The notes under the pieces: model-generated
The model's input: the letters and a program-made list of their open reading frames with translations, nothing else
Told to the model about the DNA's origin: nothing
Database searches by the model: none
Shown: one piece after another, positions 26,994-35,073 of the stretch
How positions within the stretch are numbered: position 1 is the stretch's first letter
Layout: each line of letters begins with the position of its first letter
Assembly: GCA_947644595.1 (NCBI GenBank)
Contig: CANSAE010000009.1
Coordinates: 21,632 to 85,631 of the forward strand
Length of the DNA stretch: 64,000 nt
Source of the DNA: an uncultured Clostridia bacterium
Lineage (GTDB): Bacteria > Bacillota > Clostridia > Oscillospirales > Oscillospiraceae
Direction: 5' to 3'
Translations under genes and position numbers: made by a program

Positions 26994-27986
26994 ATGAAAA
27001 TTGCAATGTATGGTTCCGGCGCTGCCGGTAGCGTATTCGCTTCCTACCTGCGCAAGGGCGGCGCGGACATGATCCTGATCGACCGCTATAAAGAGCACAT
27101 GGACAAAGTTGCCAAGGACGGCATGAAGTTCACCATCCACCAGCAGGAGGGCGGCGAATATAAAGACATCATCACTCAACTCACCGGTTTCCGTACTTAC
27201 TCCAGCGCCGCTGATGCCGCTGCTGCAGAAGGTAAAGTGGATGTCATCATCTACATGACCAAGGCCACCCAACTGCGTCAGGCCATTCAGGACTCCATGC
27301 CTGTGGTCGGCGACGACACCGTCGTAGTGGAGCTCATCAACGGTCTGGGCAACGACGACAAGCTGTTTGAGGTATTCCCCAAGAATCGCTGCGTCATCGG
27401 TTCCGGCGTTCTGGGCACCGCGATGCCTGAGCCTGGTTCCTGCGTGTCCACTCCCTCCGGTGACGTACAGATGAACTTCGGCGCTGCCGAGCGCAGCGAG
27501 CGCACCGACGCAGTCTGTGAGCACATGCTCAAGTGCTACCGTGATGGCGGCTGCGACGCTTACTGGAGAAAGGATGACATCTACTACTACATCTGGAAGA
27601 AAGTCATCGTCAACGCCACAGTGAACACCTGCTGTGCCGCTACCCGTCTGAAGATCAAGTACGTGGCCGACTGCAAGCCCGGCTATGCCCTGTTTGAAGG
27701 TGTTGTCCGTGAGGCCGCTGCTGTGGCCACTGCCCGCGGCACCAAGATCGACGCCGATGACTTCCTGGCCCATGACCTGGCTGACATCATCACCAACATC
27801 GGTGACTACTACCCCTCCATGTGCCAGGACGCGCTGATGCACAAGCGTCAGACCGAGATCTCCGTGCTGAACGGACAGATCTCCGAGTACGGCAAAGAGT
27901 TGGGCATTCCCACCCCCACCAACGACATCCTGACATTGGTCATCTCTTGCATCCAGGAGAACTACGACAACCAGTACCAGGGCTAA
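26994..27986 (+). CDS. Ketopantoate reductase family (ApbA/PanE-like) protein, copy 2
   Basis: This 330-aa paralogue of the preceding gene lies 22 nt downstream, with GGAGGAAATCAA before the ATG. Both share an almost identical N-terminus (GSGAAGSVFASYLRKGGA here) and the KRQTEISVLNGQI active-site segment. IWKKVIVNATVN keeps the Lys and Asn. Codon use is more biased (AAG, CTG, ATC, GAC nearly exclusive) than in copy 1, pointing to high expression. The pair may form a heteromer or act on different substrates. A strong terminator follows. Confidence 0.85.
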   Translation: MKIAMYGSGAAGSVFASYLRKGGADMILIDRYKEHMDKVAKDGMKFTIHQQEGGEYKDIITQLTGFRTYSSAADAAAAEGKVDVIIYMTKATQLRQAIQDSMPVVGDDTVVVELINGLGNDDKLFEVFPKNRCVIGSGVLGTAMPEPGSCVSTPSGDVQMNFGAAERSERTDAVCEHMLKCYRDGGCDAYWRKDDIYYYIWKKVIVNATVNTCCAATRLKIKYVADCKPGYALFEGVVREAAAVATARGTKIDADDFLAHDLADIITNIGDYYPSMCQDALMHKRQTEISVLNGQISEYGKELGIPTPTNDILTLVISCIQENYDNQYQG

Positions 27987-27993
27987 AACAGTT

Positions 27994-28035
27994 CAAAAAA
28001 AGCTCCCGGAAAATGCCGGGAGCTTTTTATTTTTT
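27994..28035 (+). terminator. Terminator of the reductase pair
   Basis: AGCTCCCGG / CCGGGAGCT with a short AAAATG loop, preceded by an A run and followed by TTTTTATTTTTT. Confidence 0.88.
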
Positions 28036-28120
28036 CTTGCGCTTGTACAACGGACCGCCCACTGGAAAAATTGCACAATCCTTCTTTCGTTTTTTGTCAC
28101 TAAAAATCCACTTTCCGTGC

Positions 28121-28149
28121 TTGTTCTATTTGGAACAATATGCTATACT
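28121..28149 (+). promoter_or_regulatory. Promoter with overlapping dyad for the BaiE-like gene
   Basis: TTGTTC (28121-28126) and TATACT (28144-28149) are 17 bp apart. The -35 box is one half of the perfect dyad TTGTTC-N6-GAACAA (28121-28138), a good repressor site. The half-site TTGTTC also lies inside the promoter of the reductase pair. Confidence 0.65.
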
Positions 28150-28218
28150 ATTCACAAGGAATTGGGACAATGTGTCCCTATTTTATTGTAAGGAACTATT
28201 TTAAGGAGGATTTTACCA

Positions 28219-28770
28219 ATGGAAGATTTGATGAAGAGAGTAGAACGGCTGGAAGCCATCGCCGCGATTGAAAAGCTGCAGGGCAAGTACTACCGTTGCC
28301 TGGACTGCAAGCTGTGGGATGAGATGGCGGAAGTGTTCGCCCCCAAGATTCACACCTCTTTCTCTGACGGCCGTGTGGTGTTCGATCACTATGACGGCGA
28401 AGACGGCCTGCGCGGCTTCTATGAGGCCAATATGAACGACAGCGCTCAGATTTCTCAGCACAACGGCCACACCCCCGAGATTGACGTTGCCGAGGATTGC
28501 ATGAGCGCCCACGCCAAGTGGTACCTGCATGACTATCTGGTCATCCTAGGCACCAACTGGAACGTCCGCGGCACTGCCATCTATGACATTGACTACGCCA
28601 AGATCGACGGCGAGTGGAAAATCACCGCCATCGGCTACAAGCGCATCTACGAGGAGACCTGGAGCCGCGGCATCAAGGAGATGAAGTACTTCGTCACCGA
28701 GAATATGTTCGGCAAGGGCGGCCACAAGGGCGCTGTCACTATCCAAGGCGACAGACAGCTGAAAAAGTAA
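28219..28770 (+). CDS. SnoaL/NTF2-fold protein resembling BaiE dehydratase
   Basis: This 183-aa single-domain cone-barrel protein recalls bile-acid 7alpha-dehydratase BaiE of Clostridium scindens. Shared pieces, from memory of BaiE, are KYYRCLDCKLWDE (Tyr24, Asp29), HNGHTPEI (His81, His84), WYLHDYL (Asp105) and KRIYEE (Arg142). These correspond to the Tyr, Asp, His, Asp and Arg described around the BaiE active site. No other bai genes are present. A dehydratase or isomerase acting on another substrate is equally possible. Its promoter carries a dyad, and codon use suggests high expression. AAGGAGGATTTTACCA precedes the ATG. Confidence 0.78.
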   Translation: MEDLMKRVERLEAIAAIEKLQGKYYRCLDCKLWDEMAEVFAPKIHTSFSDGRVVFDHYDGEDGLRGFYEANMNDSAQISQHNGHTPEIDVAEDCMSAHAKWYLHDYLVILGTNWNVRGTAIYDIDYAKIDGEWKITAIGYKRIYEETWSRGIKEMKYFVTENMFGKGGHKGAVTIQGDRQLKK

Positions 28771-28822
28771 AATCAGTAAAAAAATCCCGGCGCAAAAGCG
28801 CCGGGATTTTTTTACTGATTTT
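28769..28822 (+). terminator. Terminator with 25-bp perfect stem
   Basis: Arms 28769-28793 and 28798-28822 are perfectly complementary around an AAAA loop. The stem starts inside the stop codon of the BaiE-like gene and contains a T run in the 3' arm, so it may work on both strands. Confidence 0.88.
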
Positions 28823-28921
28823 AGAGGGCGCAACGAAAATTTTCCCTGACAGGCTATCCTTTTTTCTTATATCGGTGTTATAACAGATAGAAAGTACTTT
28901 CATTCCGGAGGGAGGGACAGC

Positions 28922-29428
28922 ATGGACGAAGATATGCGGCTTATCCGCAAAATGCAGGCGGGAAATGAATCTGCCATTGAACGCTTTGTCACGAAATATT
29001 ATCCCGACATTCTGAACTATTGCTTTCGTCATCTCCCTTCCCAGCAGGATGCAGAAGATATCACGCAGGAGACCTTCGCCCGGTTCTTCCGCCATTTTGA
29101 GCGGTACCGGCACTACGGAAAGGCAAAAAATTACCTCTATGTCATCGCCCGCCATCTCTGCGCCGACTATTATCATGAGATATCCCCACCGCTTTCAATA
29201 CCGGAATCTCCGCCCGGTACAAATGTGGAAATCCGGATGGATTTGGCTGCCGCACTGGCTCAACTCGATCCGGCACTGCGTGAGGTCATCATCCTTCATT
29301 ATTTTCAGGGCCTTAAATTTCGGGAGATCGCGGATATTCTGAGTGTTGGGCTGCCATTGGTCAAGTACCGTCACGCCCGCGCCAAATCCCAATTACAAGA
29401 CCTATTACGAGAGGAGGGTACCCTATGA
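28922..29428 (+). CDS. ECF-type RNA polymerase sigma factor
   Basis: This 168-aa sigma-70-family factor has regions 2 and 4 only. Region 2 is seen in KYYPDILNYCFRHLPSQQDA with EDITQETFARFFRHF. Region 4 is REVIILHYFQGLKFREIADI. A short linker contains PPLSIPESPP. Like other ECF factors it should redirect RNA polymerase to a small regulon. The next genes overlap it and encode a membrane protein and an ABC exporter, so it probably controls its own operon. GGAGGGAGGGACAGC precedes the ATG. Confidence 0.92.
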   Translation: MDEDMRLIRKMQAGNESAIERFVTKYYPDILNYCFRHLPSQQDAEDITQETFARFFRHFERYRHYGKAKNYLYVIARHLCADYYHEISPPLSIPESPPGTNVEIRMDLAAALAQLDPALREVIILHYFQGLKFREIADILSVGLPLVKYRHARAKSQLQDLLREEGTL

Positions 29429-30177
29429 ACCATCTGGAGCAGACATTATACACCATGGGTAAAACAGGACCGTCACCGGACTGTTCAGCCGTCACTGTTG
29501 CTGTTTCTCGGTCAATTCTTGAATATTATGTCAACCAATTTGAACAAAAGCTGTCTTACTTTGATTTCCTCTTCTTTCAGGCGCACACGATGCAAAAACG
29601 CTGGTGGGTCCTGCAGGCCGCTCTGCTTTTCACGTTGTGGTACCTGATGGGAACTGTGTCCGGATTCCCGGAGCTGCGGCGTATGACCGCTGTGTTCATC
29701 CCTTTGTTTGTCATCGCAGCGGTACCGGAGCTTTGGAAAAATCTGCGGGAGCAGGCCATTGAAGTAGAAAATGCCGCCTACTTTACCTTACGGCAGATTT
29801 TCTCCGCCCGACTCACTATTTTCGCAGTGGTGGACCTGACGCTGCTGACCGCGTTTTGCGCGTTATCCATTGGAATGGGACGCATCGTGTTAGTACAGGT
29901 CCTCTCGGAATTCCTACTGCCCTTTACAGTCACCTGCTGCATCTGCTTCCGAGTACTGTGCTGCCGGAAGTATCATTCCGATGTTCTGGCGGTGGTGCTT
30001 TGCATGGTATGGACGGTTCTGTGGGCGCAGCTGGTGGTCCACGGCGCGGTCTACGAACACATTTCCGGCCCCATTTGGGCCGGACTGGTGCTGGTGGCTA
30101 TGGGATATCTGGTCCTGTGTGTCCGCCGCGTATTCAAACAAACACAAGATTGGAGTGAATCCATCACATGGAATTGA
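29425..30177 (+). CDS. Membrane protein of the ECF-ABC operon, possible anti-sigma
   Basis: This 250-aa protein overlaps the sigma gene by ATGA. The first ~80 residues are soluble. Six hydrophobic segments follow (from about 58 to 235, for example FIPLFVIAAVP and AGLVLVAMGYLVLCV). No zinc-binding anti-sigma motif (HxxxCxxC) is visible. Its position suggests either a membrane-bound anti-sigma factor or a subunit of the exporter. I do not recognise a named family. Confidence 0.7.
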   Translation: MNHLEQTLYTMGKTGPSPDCSAVTVAVSRSILEYYVNQFEQKLSYFDFLFFQAHTMQKRWWVLQAALLFTLWYLMGTVSGFPELRRMTAVFIPLFVIAAVPELWKNLREQAIEVENAAYFTLRQIFSARLTIFAVVDLTLLTAFCALSIGMGRIVLVQVLSEFLLPFTVTCCICFRVLCCRKYHSDVLAVVLCMVWTVLWAQLVVHGAVYEHISGPIWAGLVLVAMGYLVLCVRRVFKQTQDWSESITWN

Positions 30178-31055
30178 CCTTACACGAACTGACTAAGCAG
30201 TTCAACCACTTCACCGCCGTGGACCGGGTATCCTGTACCATGGAAAACGGCGTTTACGGACTGCTGGGCGTGAATGGTGCCGGAAAAACCACCCTCATGC
30301 GGATGCTGTGTACCCTTATTACTCCCACAGCGGGCAGTATCACGTTAGACGGGCAGGATATTTTCCAAATGGGTGCCCAATACCGTCAGATGCTGGGCTA
30401 TCTGCCCCAGGACTTCGGCTATTACCCGGACTTTACCGCCGAGGACTACCTCTTATATGTGGCCTCTCTCAAGGCGCTCAGGCCCATGGCGGCTCGGCAG
30501 CGAGTGAACGAGCTGCTACACAGGGTGGGGCTGGAATCTGTCCGCAAAAAGAAGGTGAAGACCTTCTCCGGCGGCATGAAGCGTCGTCTGGGCGTGGCCC
30601 AGGCGGTGCTGAATGACCCGGCCATCCTGATTCTGGACGAACCCACCGCGGGACTGGACCCCAACGAGCGTATCCGCTTCCGCAATCTCATCAGTGAGCT
30701 TGCCCAGGACCGTCTGGTGCTGCTGAGCACCCACATCGTGTCCGACGTGGAGTACATCGCCGGGGAAATTTTCCTAATGAAAGACGGAAAAATCGCCCAT
30801 TCCGGGCCGACTGCCGACCTGATCTCCGCCATATCCGACCAAGTGTGGCTGTGCACCGTCCCCCGGCGAGAGGTGGACACCTTCGCCCGGGTCTACAAAG
30901 TCGCCAACGTCCGGCTGGACAGCGCCGGGGCCCAGCTGCGCATTCTGGCGCCCCAGCCCCCTACCCCGGACGCGGTCCCGGCGGAAGTCACGCTGGAGGA
31001 TGTGTTCCTGTCCTACTTCGGCGAAACGGGAGGTGAGATGAATGACACGGTATGA
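30168..31055 (+). CDS. ABC transporter ATP-binding protein
   Basis: This 295-aa ATPase has Walker A GVNGAGKTTL (about 35-44), Q-loop LPQDFGYYPDF, signature FSGGMKRRL, Walker B ILILDEPTAGLDP and switch His in STHIVSDVE. The C-terminal ~70 residues resemble the accessory tail of CcmA/NatA-type exporters. It overlaps its neighbours by 10 and 14 nt. Together with the following permease it makes an exporter under the ECF sigma factor, likely for antimicrobial peptide, lipid or toxin resistance. Confidence 0.94.
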   Translation: MELTLHELTKQFNHFTAVDRVSCTMENGVYGLLGVNGAGKTTLMRMLCTLITPTAGSITLDGQDIFQMGAQYRQMLGYLPQDFGYYPDFTAEDYLLYVASLKALRPMAARQRVNELLHRVGLESVRKKKVKTFSGGMKRRLGVAQAVLNDPAILILDEPTAGLDPNERIRFRNLISELAQDRLVLLSTHIVSDVEYIAGEIFLMKDGKIAHSGPTADLISAISDQVWLCTVPRREVDTFARVYKVANVRLDSAGAQLRILAPQPPTPDAVPAEVTLEDVFLSYFGETGGEMNDTV

Positions 31056-32286
31056 GCTGAAAAAGGTATTCTCTCAGCGCATCAATCAAATCGCCGCGGT
31101 CCTATTGGCGGCTTTGACCGCCTTTTGCATCTGGTTGGGGATGACCTCTGTCAGTTATTCTGTGGTAGACAACACCCTCCCCGACGGTGCCAGGCATCTT
31201 TCCGGTGCGGTAGCGGCCGCGCGACTGCGGGAGGACGCCATCCCCTACTGCGGCGCATTCACCGAGGATGTGCTGCGGCAGGTGATTTCCGACAATCAGG
31301 CCGTGCAGTCCCTGCCGGAAGCTCAGTCCGACAGCATCCCCGATAAGAACTATATCTACATGCTCACCCAGGGCTATCGGGATATCCGCAGCCTGGTGGC
31401 CGGACTCTATGTGGGATTTCAGGACTACGACTACTACACGCTCGACCATTTACAGCCAGAGGACGCGGACCGGCTCTATACCCTGCGGACGCAGAATCTC
31501 ATGACATGGCTGGATTCCGAGGACATCAATTTATCCCCTGTCAAGCAGCAGTTTCTCATCGACCGGTACAACGCACTGGAAACACCCATGACTTACCATC
31601 CCTACAATGGCTGGGAATCGATTTCTGAATACGCTCCCACCCTGCTGATGGTCATGACTTTTCTCATCGGCTTTTTGGTCGCAGGCATTTTTGCCAGAGA
31701 AAAACAGCATAAAGCGGACGCCATCTTTTACTCCACTTACCACGGGCGGAAAAAAGCCGTCTGGGCTAAGGTAAAGGCGGGACTGGTCATCACCAACGGT
31801 GCCTTCTGGACCTGTACGCTGGTCTATTCCGGCGTTTTACTGCTCCTGCTGAGCGCTTCCGGATGGGATACCCCCATCCAATTTCAAAACTGGAAAAGCT
31901 TTTACAACATTACTATGCTCCAACGGTATCTGCTCATGGTCCTCGGTGGCTGGGTCTCCGTGAATTTCATTTCCCTGCTGTGCATGCTGGTCTCTGCCAA
32001 AACCAATTCCAGCATGGTGTCCGTCAGTATTCCCTTCGCCATCATGTTTGCGCCGGTGGTTCTGAGCGGCATCCATGCCGCAGACGGCACGCTGATTGCC
32101 AACCTCATCAGTCTTCTACCGGACCAGCTTTTGCAGGTCTCTGTGGTGCTCAACCGCTTTAACCTGTACAATCTCTTCGGCAATATCTGCGGTTCTATCC
32201 ACATCCTCCCTTGGCTGTATCTCATTTTCTCCTTGCTGCTCATCCCAGCTATTTACCGGGTATACCGCAAGAAGCAGGTCACATAA
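31042..32286 (+). CDS. ABC transporter permease
   Basis: This 414-aa permease has an N-terminal helix (about 13-33), a large extracytoplasmic loop (about 40-190), then a group of five or six helices (for example TLLMVMTFLIGFLVAGIFA and LPWLYLIFSLLLIPAIYRV). This is an ABC-2/NatB-like layout. The start overlaps the ATPase gene and has GGGAGGTGAGATGA upstream. A strong terminator follows. Confidence 0.88.
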   Translation: MTRYELKKVFSQRINQIAAVLLAALTAFCIWLGMTSVSYSVVDNTLPDGARHLSGAVAAARLREDAIPYCGAFTEDVLRQVISDNQAVQSLPEAQSDSIPDKNYIYMLTQGYRDIRSLVAGLYVGFQDYDYYTLDHLQPEDADRLYTLRTQNLMTWLDSEDINLSPVKQQFLIDRYNALETPMTYHPYNGWESISEYAPTLLMVMTFLIGFLVAGIFAREKQHKADAIFYSTYHGRKKAVWAKVKAGLVITNGAFWTCTLVYSGVLLLLLSASGWDTPIQFQNWKSFYNITMLQRYLLMVLGGWVSVNFISLLCMLVSAKTNSSMVSVSIPFAIMFAPVVLSGIHAADGTLIANLISLLPDQLLQVSVVLNRFNLYNLFGNICGSIHILPWLYLIFSLLLIPAIYRVYRKKQVT

Positions 32287-32321
32287 AAAATCCCCGGCAT
32301 CCGTGGATGCCGGGGATTTTT
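32285..32321. terminator. Terminator between convergent genes
   Basis: AAAAATCCCCGGCATCC pairs with GGATGCCGGGGATTTTT around a GT-containing loop, with A and T runs at either side. It serves the ABC operon and possibly the convergent PfpI gene. Confidence 0.88.
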
Positions 32322-32329
32322 CGCTCCTC

Positions 32330-32908
32330 TTAAATTTCAAACTTGGCGCCCATGAGCTTGACAAACTCACGAACGATGGCAGTATCGCCAGGCCATGCAG
32401 GCGCAGTGACCAGATTGCGGTCCACCACAGCCTCATCTGCCGGGACCTCCACATATTCACCGCCGGCAATTGTAATATCCGGACCGACAGCGGGATACGC
32501 AGTGGCCTTATAACCGTGGAGCACGCCGGCAGCAGCCAAGACCTGGGGTCCGTGGCAGATGGCCGCGACGGGTTTTTTCGCAGCGAAGAATTCCCGCACG
32601 ATCTCCCGTACCCGGGGATTTAGGCGGATATACTCTGGTGCCCGGCCGCCGGTGATGAACAGGCCCTCGTATTCTTCCGTCTTGACCACGTCAAAATCGG
32701 CGGTCAGGGCAAAGTTGTGGCCCCGGAGTTCTGTGTAGGTCTGCTCGCCCAAGAAGTCATGGACCGCGGTTGCAACAGTGTCCCCCGCCTTTTTGTCCGG
32801 GCAGACGGCATCCACCTGGTAGCCTAGCATGGACATGGCCTGGAACGGCACCATGGTCTCATAATCCTCAGTAAAATCGCCGCAAAGCAGCAAAACCTTT
32901 TTAGCCAT
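32330..32908 (-). CDS. DJ-1/PfpI family protein
   Basis: This 192-aa protein has the DJ-1/PfpI fold. The nucleophile elbow [13 protein letters not shown] (Cys near 117) is preceded by [11 protein letters not shown]. Members are glyoxalase/deglycase-like or chaperone-like proteins, and the name protease is often historical. GGAGGAATTTAT precedes the ATG. It is transcribed alone, convergent with the ABC operon. Confidence 0.88.
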   Translation of the reverse strand: MAKKVLLLCGDFTEDYETMVPFQAMSMLGYQVDAVCPDKKAGDTVATAVHDFLGEQTYTELRGHNFALTADFDVVKTEEYEGLFITGGRAPEYIRLNPRVREIVREFFAAKKPVAAICHGPQVLAAAGVLHGYKATAYPAVGPDITIAGGEYVEVPADEAVVDRNLVTAPAWPGDTAIVREFVKLMGAKFEI

Positions 32909-33035
32909 ATAAATTCCTCCAATTTGTAGTGCTTTTCAAATATACAGGGATATTTTAACATATTTTTCGTGGTACGTCAATGTCATTTGTACACATCCTC
33001 CAATTTTTCAAATTTCTATAAAATCTTACAAAATA

Positions 33036-33066
33036 AAAAGGACTGCCCTTGTCGGACAGTCCTTTT
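33036..33066 (-). terminator. Terminator of the zinc-ribbon/Ig-like gene
   Basis: AAAAGGACTG pairs with CAGTCCTTTT around an 11-nt loop. A T-rich stretch follows on the minus strand. Confidence 0.75.
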
Positions 33067-33071
33067 AAGCA

Positions 33072-33701
33072 TCATGACCTTGCGTATACCGTACAGGTGG
33101 CCTCTACGCCAAAGCAGCTGGCTGTAATCGTTGCTTTTCCGGTGGTACCGACACCGGTGACCATACCGCTGTCAGACACCGTGCATACCTCGGGGGCAGA
33201 GCTGGACCAAACTACAGGCGTCACAGAGCCTTCCGGCAGAATGGGATAAATCTCTGCCGTAAGCTGTACATTCTCACCCGGCCGGATCGTGAACTCCTGC
33301 ATTGTTGAACCGCTATACTTGAGCGTCACGCTGGTGATGGTTGGCGTCGGTGTTGGGGTGGGCGTGGGCGTGGGCGTGGGCGTCGGCGTCACATCCGCAG
33401 TCGGCGTCGGCGTTGGGGTGGGCGTTGTTTTAACGCCTGTTCTGGTATTCAGACTAGTCGTAATGAGCACAATGGTAGCCAACACCACTGCAACGACAAG
33501 AATCACAGCAAAGGTCATCTGCCACCGGGCATTTACTTGAGCCTGCTCATTGGCGTAGGTCCCCGCCACCGTTCCGGAAGTTGTACCCGGGGCTCGCTGG
33601 GACTGCTTGGATTTTCTCGTGCCGCACTTGGGGCACGTACTTTGCAACACAGAATATTCAGTGCCGCACCGGCGGCATTTTACACGGGGAATCAAATTCA
33701 T
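33072..33701 (-). CDS. Zinc-ribbon, single-pass membrane protein with TP-repeat stalk and Ig-like domain
   Basis: The 209 residues show four parts. A cytoplasmic zinc ribbon has CRRCGTEYSVLQSTCPKCG (about 9-27). A membrane helix follows (about 60-83). A Thr-Pro stalk of about 30 residues is interrupted by ADV. A C-terminal bacterial Ig-like (Big_2) domain carries VVWSSSAPEVCTV and GKATITASCFGVEATCTV. It probably displays the Ig-like domain outside the cell on a rigid stalk. No sorting signal is present. Function is unknown. GGAGGGGATTTGC precedes the ATG. Confidence 0.82.
   Translation of the reverse strand: MNLIPRVKCRRCGTEYSVLQSTCPKCGTRKSKQSQRAPGTTSGTVAGTYANEQAQVNARWQMTFAVILVVAVVLATIVLITTSLNTRTGVKTTPTPTPTPTADVTPTPTPTPTPTPTPTPTITSVTLKYSGSTMQEFTIRPGENVQLTAEIYPILPEGSVTPVVWSSSAPEVCTVSDSGMVTGVGTTGKATITASCFGVEATCTVYARS
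33340..33431 (-). repeat. Hexanucleotide TP-repeat tract (G-rich on plus strand)
   Basis: The stalk is encoded by repeats of a 6-nt unit (Thr-Pro). The plus strand has five G runs at 33355-33380 separated by 1-3 nt, a G-quadruplex pattern. Changes in repeat number would keep the frame and alter stalk length. Confidence 0.8.
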
Positions 33702-33835
33702 GCAAATCCCCTCCGTTTCTTCAGACTGTTTTTATTTTACTATTTTCCCCGCGTTTCGTCAAGTGCCGCCTTTGAAGTCTTGCGGGAAAAGAGGGCTTGT
33801 GGTAAAATAATGGAAATAAACTGGAGGTATTCGCC

Positions 33836-34210
33836 ATGCCATTTCAAGAGCCTATCACCAACAAACTGCTGCGCTATGCAAAGCGGGCCTACAGCACGGC
33901 TCCGGAATATCTCTGGGCACGGCTGCCGGATGCCGCCATTCTGCGGCGGCCAGACAACCGGAAATGGTACGCGCTTTTCATGGTCGTGGACCACTGCAAG
34001 CTGGGGTTGGCAGAGAACGGGGGTATAGAGGCCATCAACCTCAAAGCGGACCCCGCGATCATTGACAGTCTCCTCCCCCGCCCGGGCTTTTTCCCGGCCT
34101 ATCATATGAACAAGACCCACTGGTTCACCGCCCTGCTGGATGGTACTGTTCCATATGAGGAACTGCGCCAATTGCTGAAATACAGCTACATCTGCGCGGG
34201 AAAGAAATAA
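33836..34210 (+). CDS. MmcQ/YjbR-family protein
   Basis: This 124-aa protein of the MmcQ/YjbR family (CyaY-like fold) shows NRKWYALFMVVD and INLKADPAIIDSL and the terminal HWFTALLDGTVPYEELRQLL. Members are thought to bind DNA, but their role is poorly defined. GGAGGTATTCGCC precedes the ATG. TTGCGG and TAAAAT, 17 bp apart near 33780-33808, may be its promoter. It leads a three-gene unit with the GNAT and the small membrane protein. Confidence 0.85.
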   Translation: MPFQEPITNKLLRYAKRAYSTAPEYLWARLPDAAILRRPDNRKWYALFMVVDHCKLGLAENGGIEAINLKADPAIIDSLLPRPGFFPAYHMNKTHWFTALLDGTVPYEELRQLLKYSYICAGKK

Positions 34211-34223
34211 GGAGGCATCCATC

Positions 34224-34748
34224 ATGAACATTATCATCCGGCCCTGGCGGGAAGCAGACGCCCCGGACCTCGCCCACGCGCTGAACAACGAAAAAATTCT
34301 GAGCAATCTCCGGGATGGACTGCCCTTCCCTTATACCGAAGCGGATGCACTCGATTTCATTCGCGCCATGTGCTCCGCCGACCCGAATGAAACCTTCGCT
34401 TTTGCCATTGCAGTGGATGACCGGGCTGTGGGAAGCGTCGGCGTATTCCGTCAGCAAAACATCCACCAGCAGACTGCCGAACTGGGTTATTATGTTGCCG
34501 AACCTTTCTGGGGCAAGGGCGTTTGCACACACGCTGTAGAACTATCCTGCGCTCATGTATTCACACACTCTGATATTCTTCGTATTTATGCCGAGCCCTT
34601 CGCCTATAATACCGGCTCCTGCCGGGTGCTGGAAAAGGCAGGATTCTGTCTGGAAGGAGTCCTGCGGCAAAACGCCGTGAAGAACGGTAAAGTGCTTGAT
34701 ATGAAGCTTTATTCCCTGCTCCGGGAAGAATGGAGGGAGCGTTCATGA
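34224..34748 (+). CDS. GNAT N-acetyltransferase, RimJ/RimL type
   Basis: This 174-aa acetyltransferase transfers acetyl from acetyl-CoA to an unknown amine, perhaps a protein N-terminus. Features are AELGYYVAEPFWGKGVCTHAV (CoA-binding strand and Q/RxxGxG-like loop) and NTGSCRVLEKAGFCLEGVLR. AAGGAGGCATCC precedes the ATG, 13 nt after the MmcQ gene. The next gene overlaps its stop codon. Confidence 0.9.
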   Translation: MNIIIRPWREADAPDLAHALNNEKILSNLRDGLPFPYTEADALDFIRAMCSADPNETFAFAIAVDDRAVGSVGVFRQQNIHQQTAELGYYVAEPFWGKGVCTHAVELSCAHVFTHSDILRIYAEPFAYNTGSCRVLEKAGFCLEGVLRQNAVKNGKVLDMKLYSLLREEWRERS

Positions 34749-35038
34749 ATATCAGGGTACTGGTCGGCGGTATTTTATTTTTAACCGTAGGTATCTGCCA
34801 TAAGCTGAGCCTGCGCCTAACCCGACTGGGGAAATATCGGGACAGCGCTGAGGCCGTCCTTCATCAGCGGGAAATGTGGCCGTTTTATTTCTCCACCGGT
34901 ATTGGCATGATCCTTTGGGCTTTTCTAAACCCGGATTCTCAGGCGAGCTATGCGGTGAACATGCTCACCGTGGCCATGCTGGTATTTACACTGTTAAAGG
35001 AGTTCCGCTACTGGACGGAAATGGGAACAAAACACTGA
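34745..35038 (+). CDS. Small membrane protein
   Basis: This 97-aa protein starts at the ATG at 34745, which overlaps the GNAT stop (ATGA) and has GGAGGGAGCGTTC upstream. An in-frame ATG at 34730 lies within the ribosome site region. Three hydrophobic segments are visible (about 1-17, 45-60 and 68-85). No family was recognised. Coupling to the acetyltransferase suggests a related role or simple co-expression. Confidence 0.7.
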   Translation: MNIRVLVGGILFLTVGICHKLSLRLTRLGKYRDSAEAVLHQREMWPFYFSTGIGMILWAFLNPDSQASYAVNMLTVAMLVFTLLKEFRYWTEMGTKH

Positions 35039-35073
35039 CGGAATCCATAAAAAATGCCAGGCAATCTCCGGGA

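Noticed and set aside
26814..27842. Minus-strand frame of 342 aa opposite the second reductase
   Set aside because: It results from the strong third-position GC bias of the real gene and shows no family motif.
33340..33431. Possible CRISPR-like repeat array
   Set aside because: The repeats are 6-nt Thr-Pro codon units within a coding frame, with no spacers.
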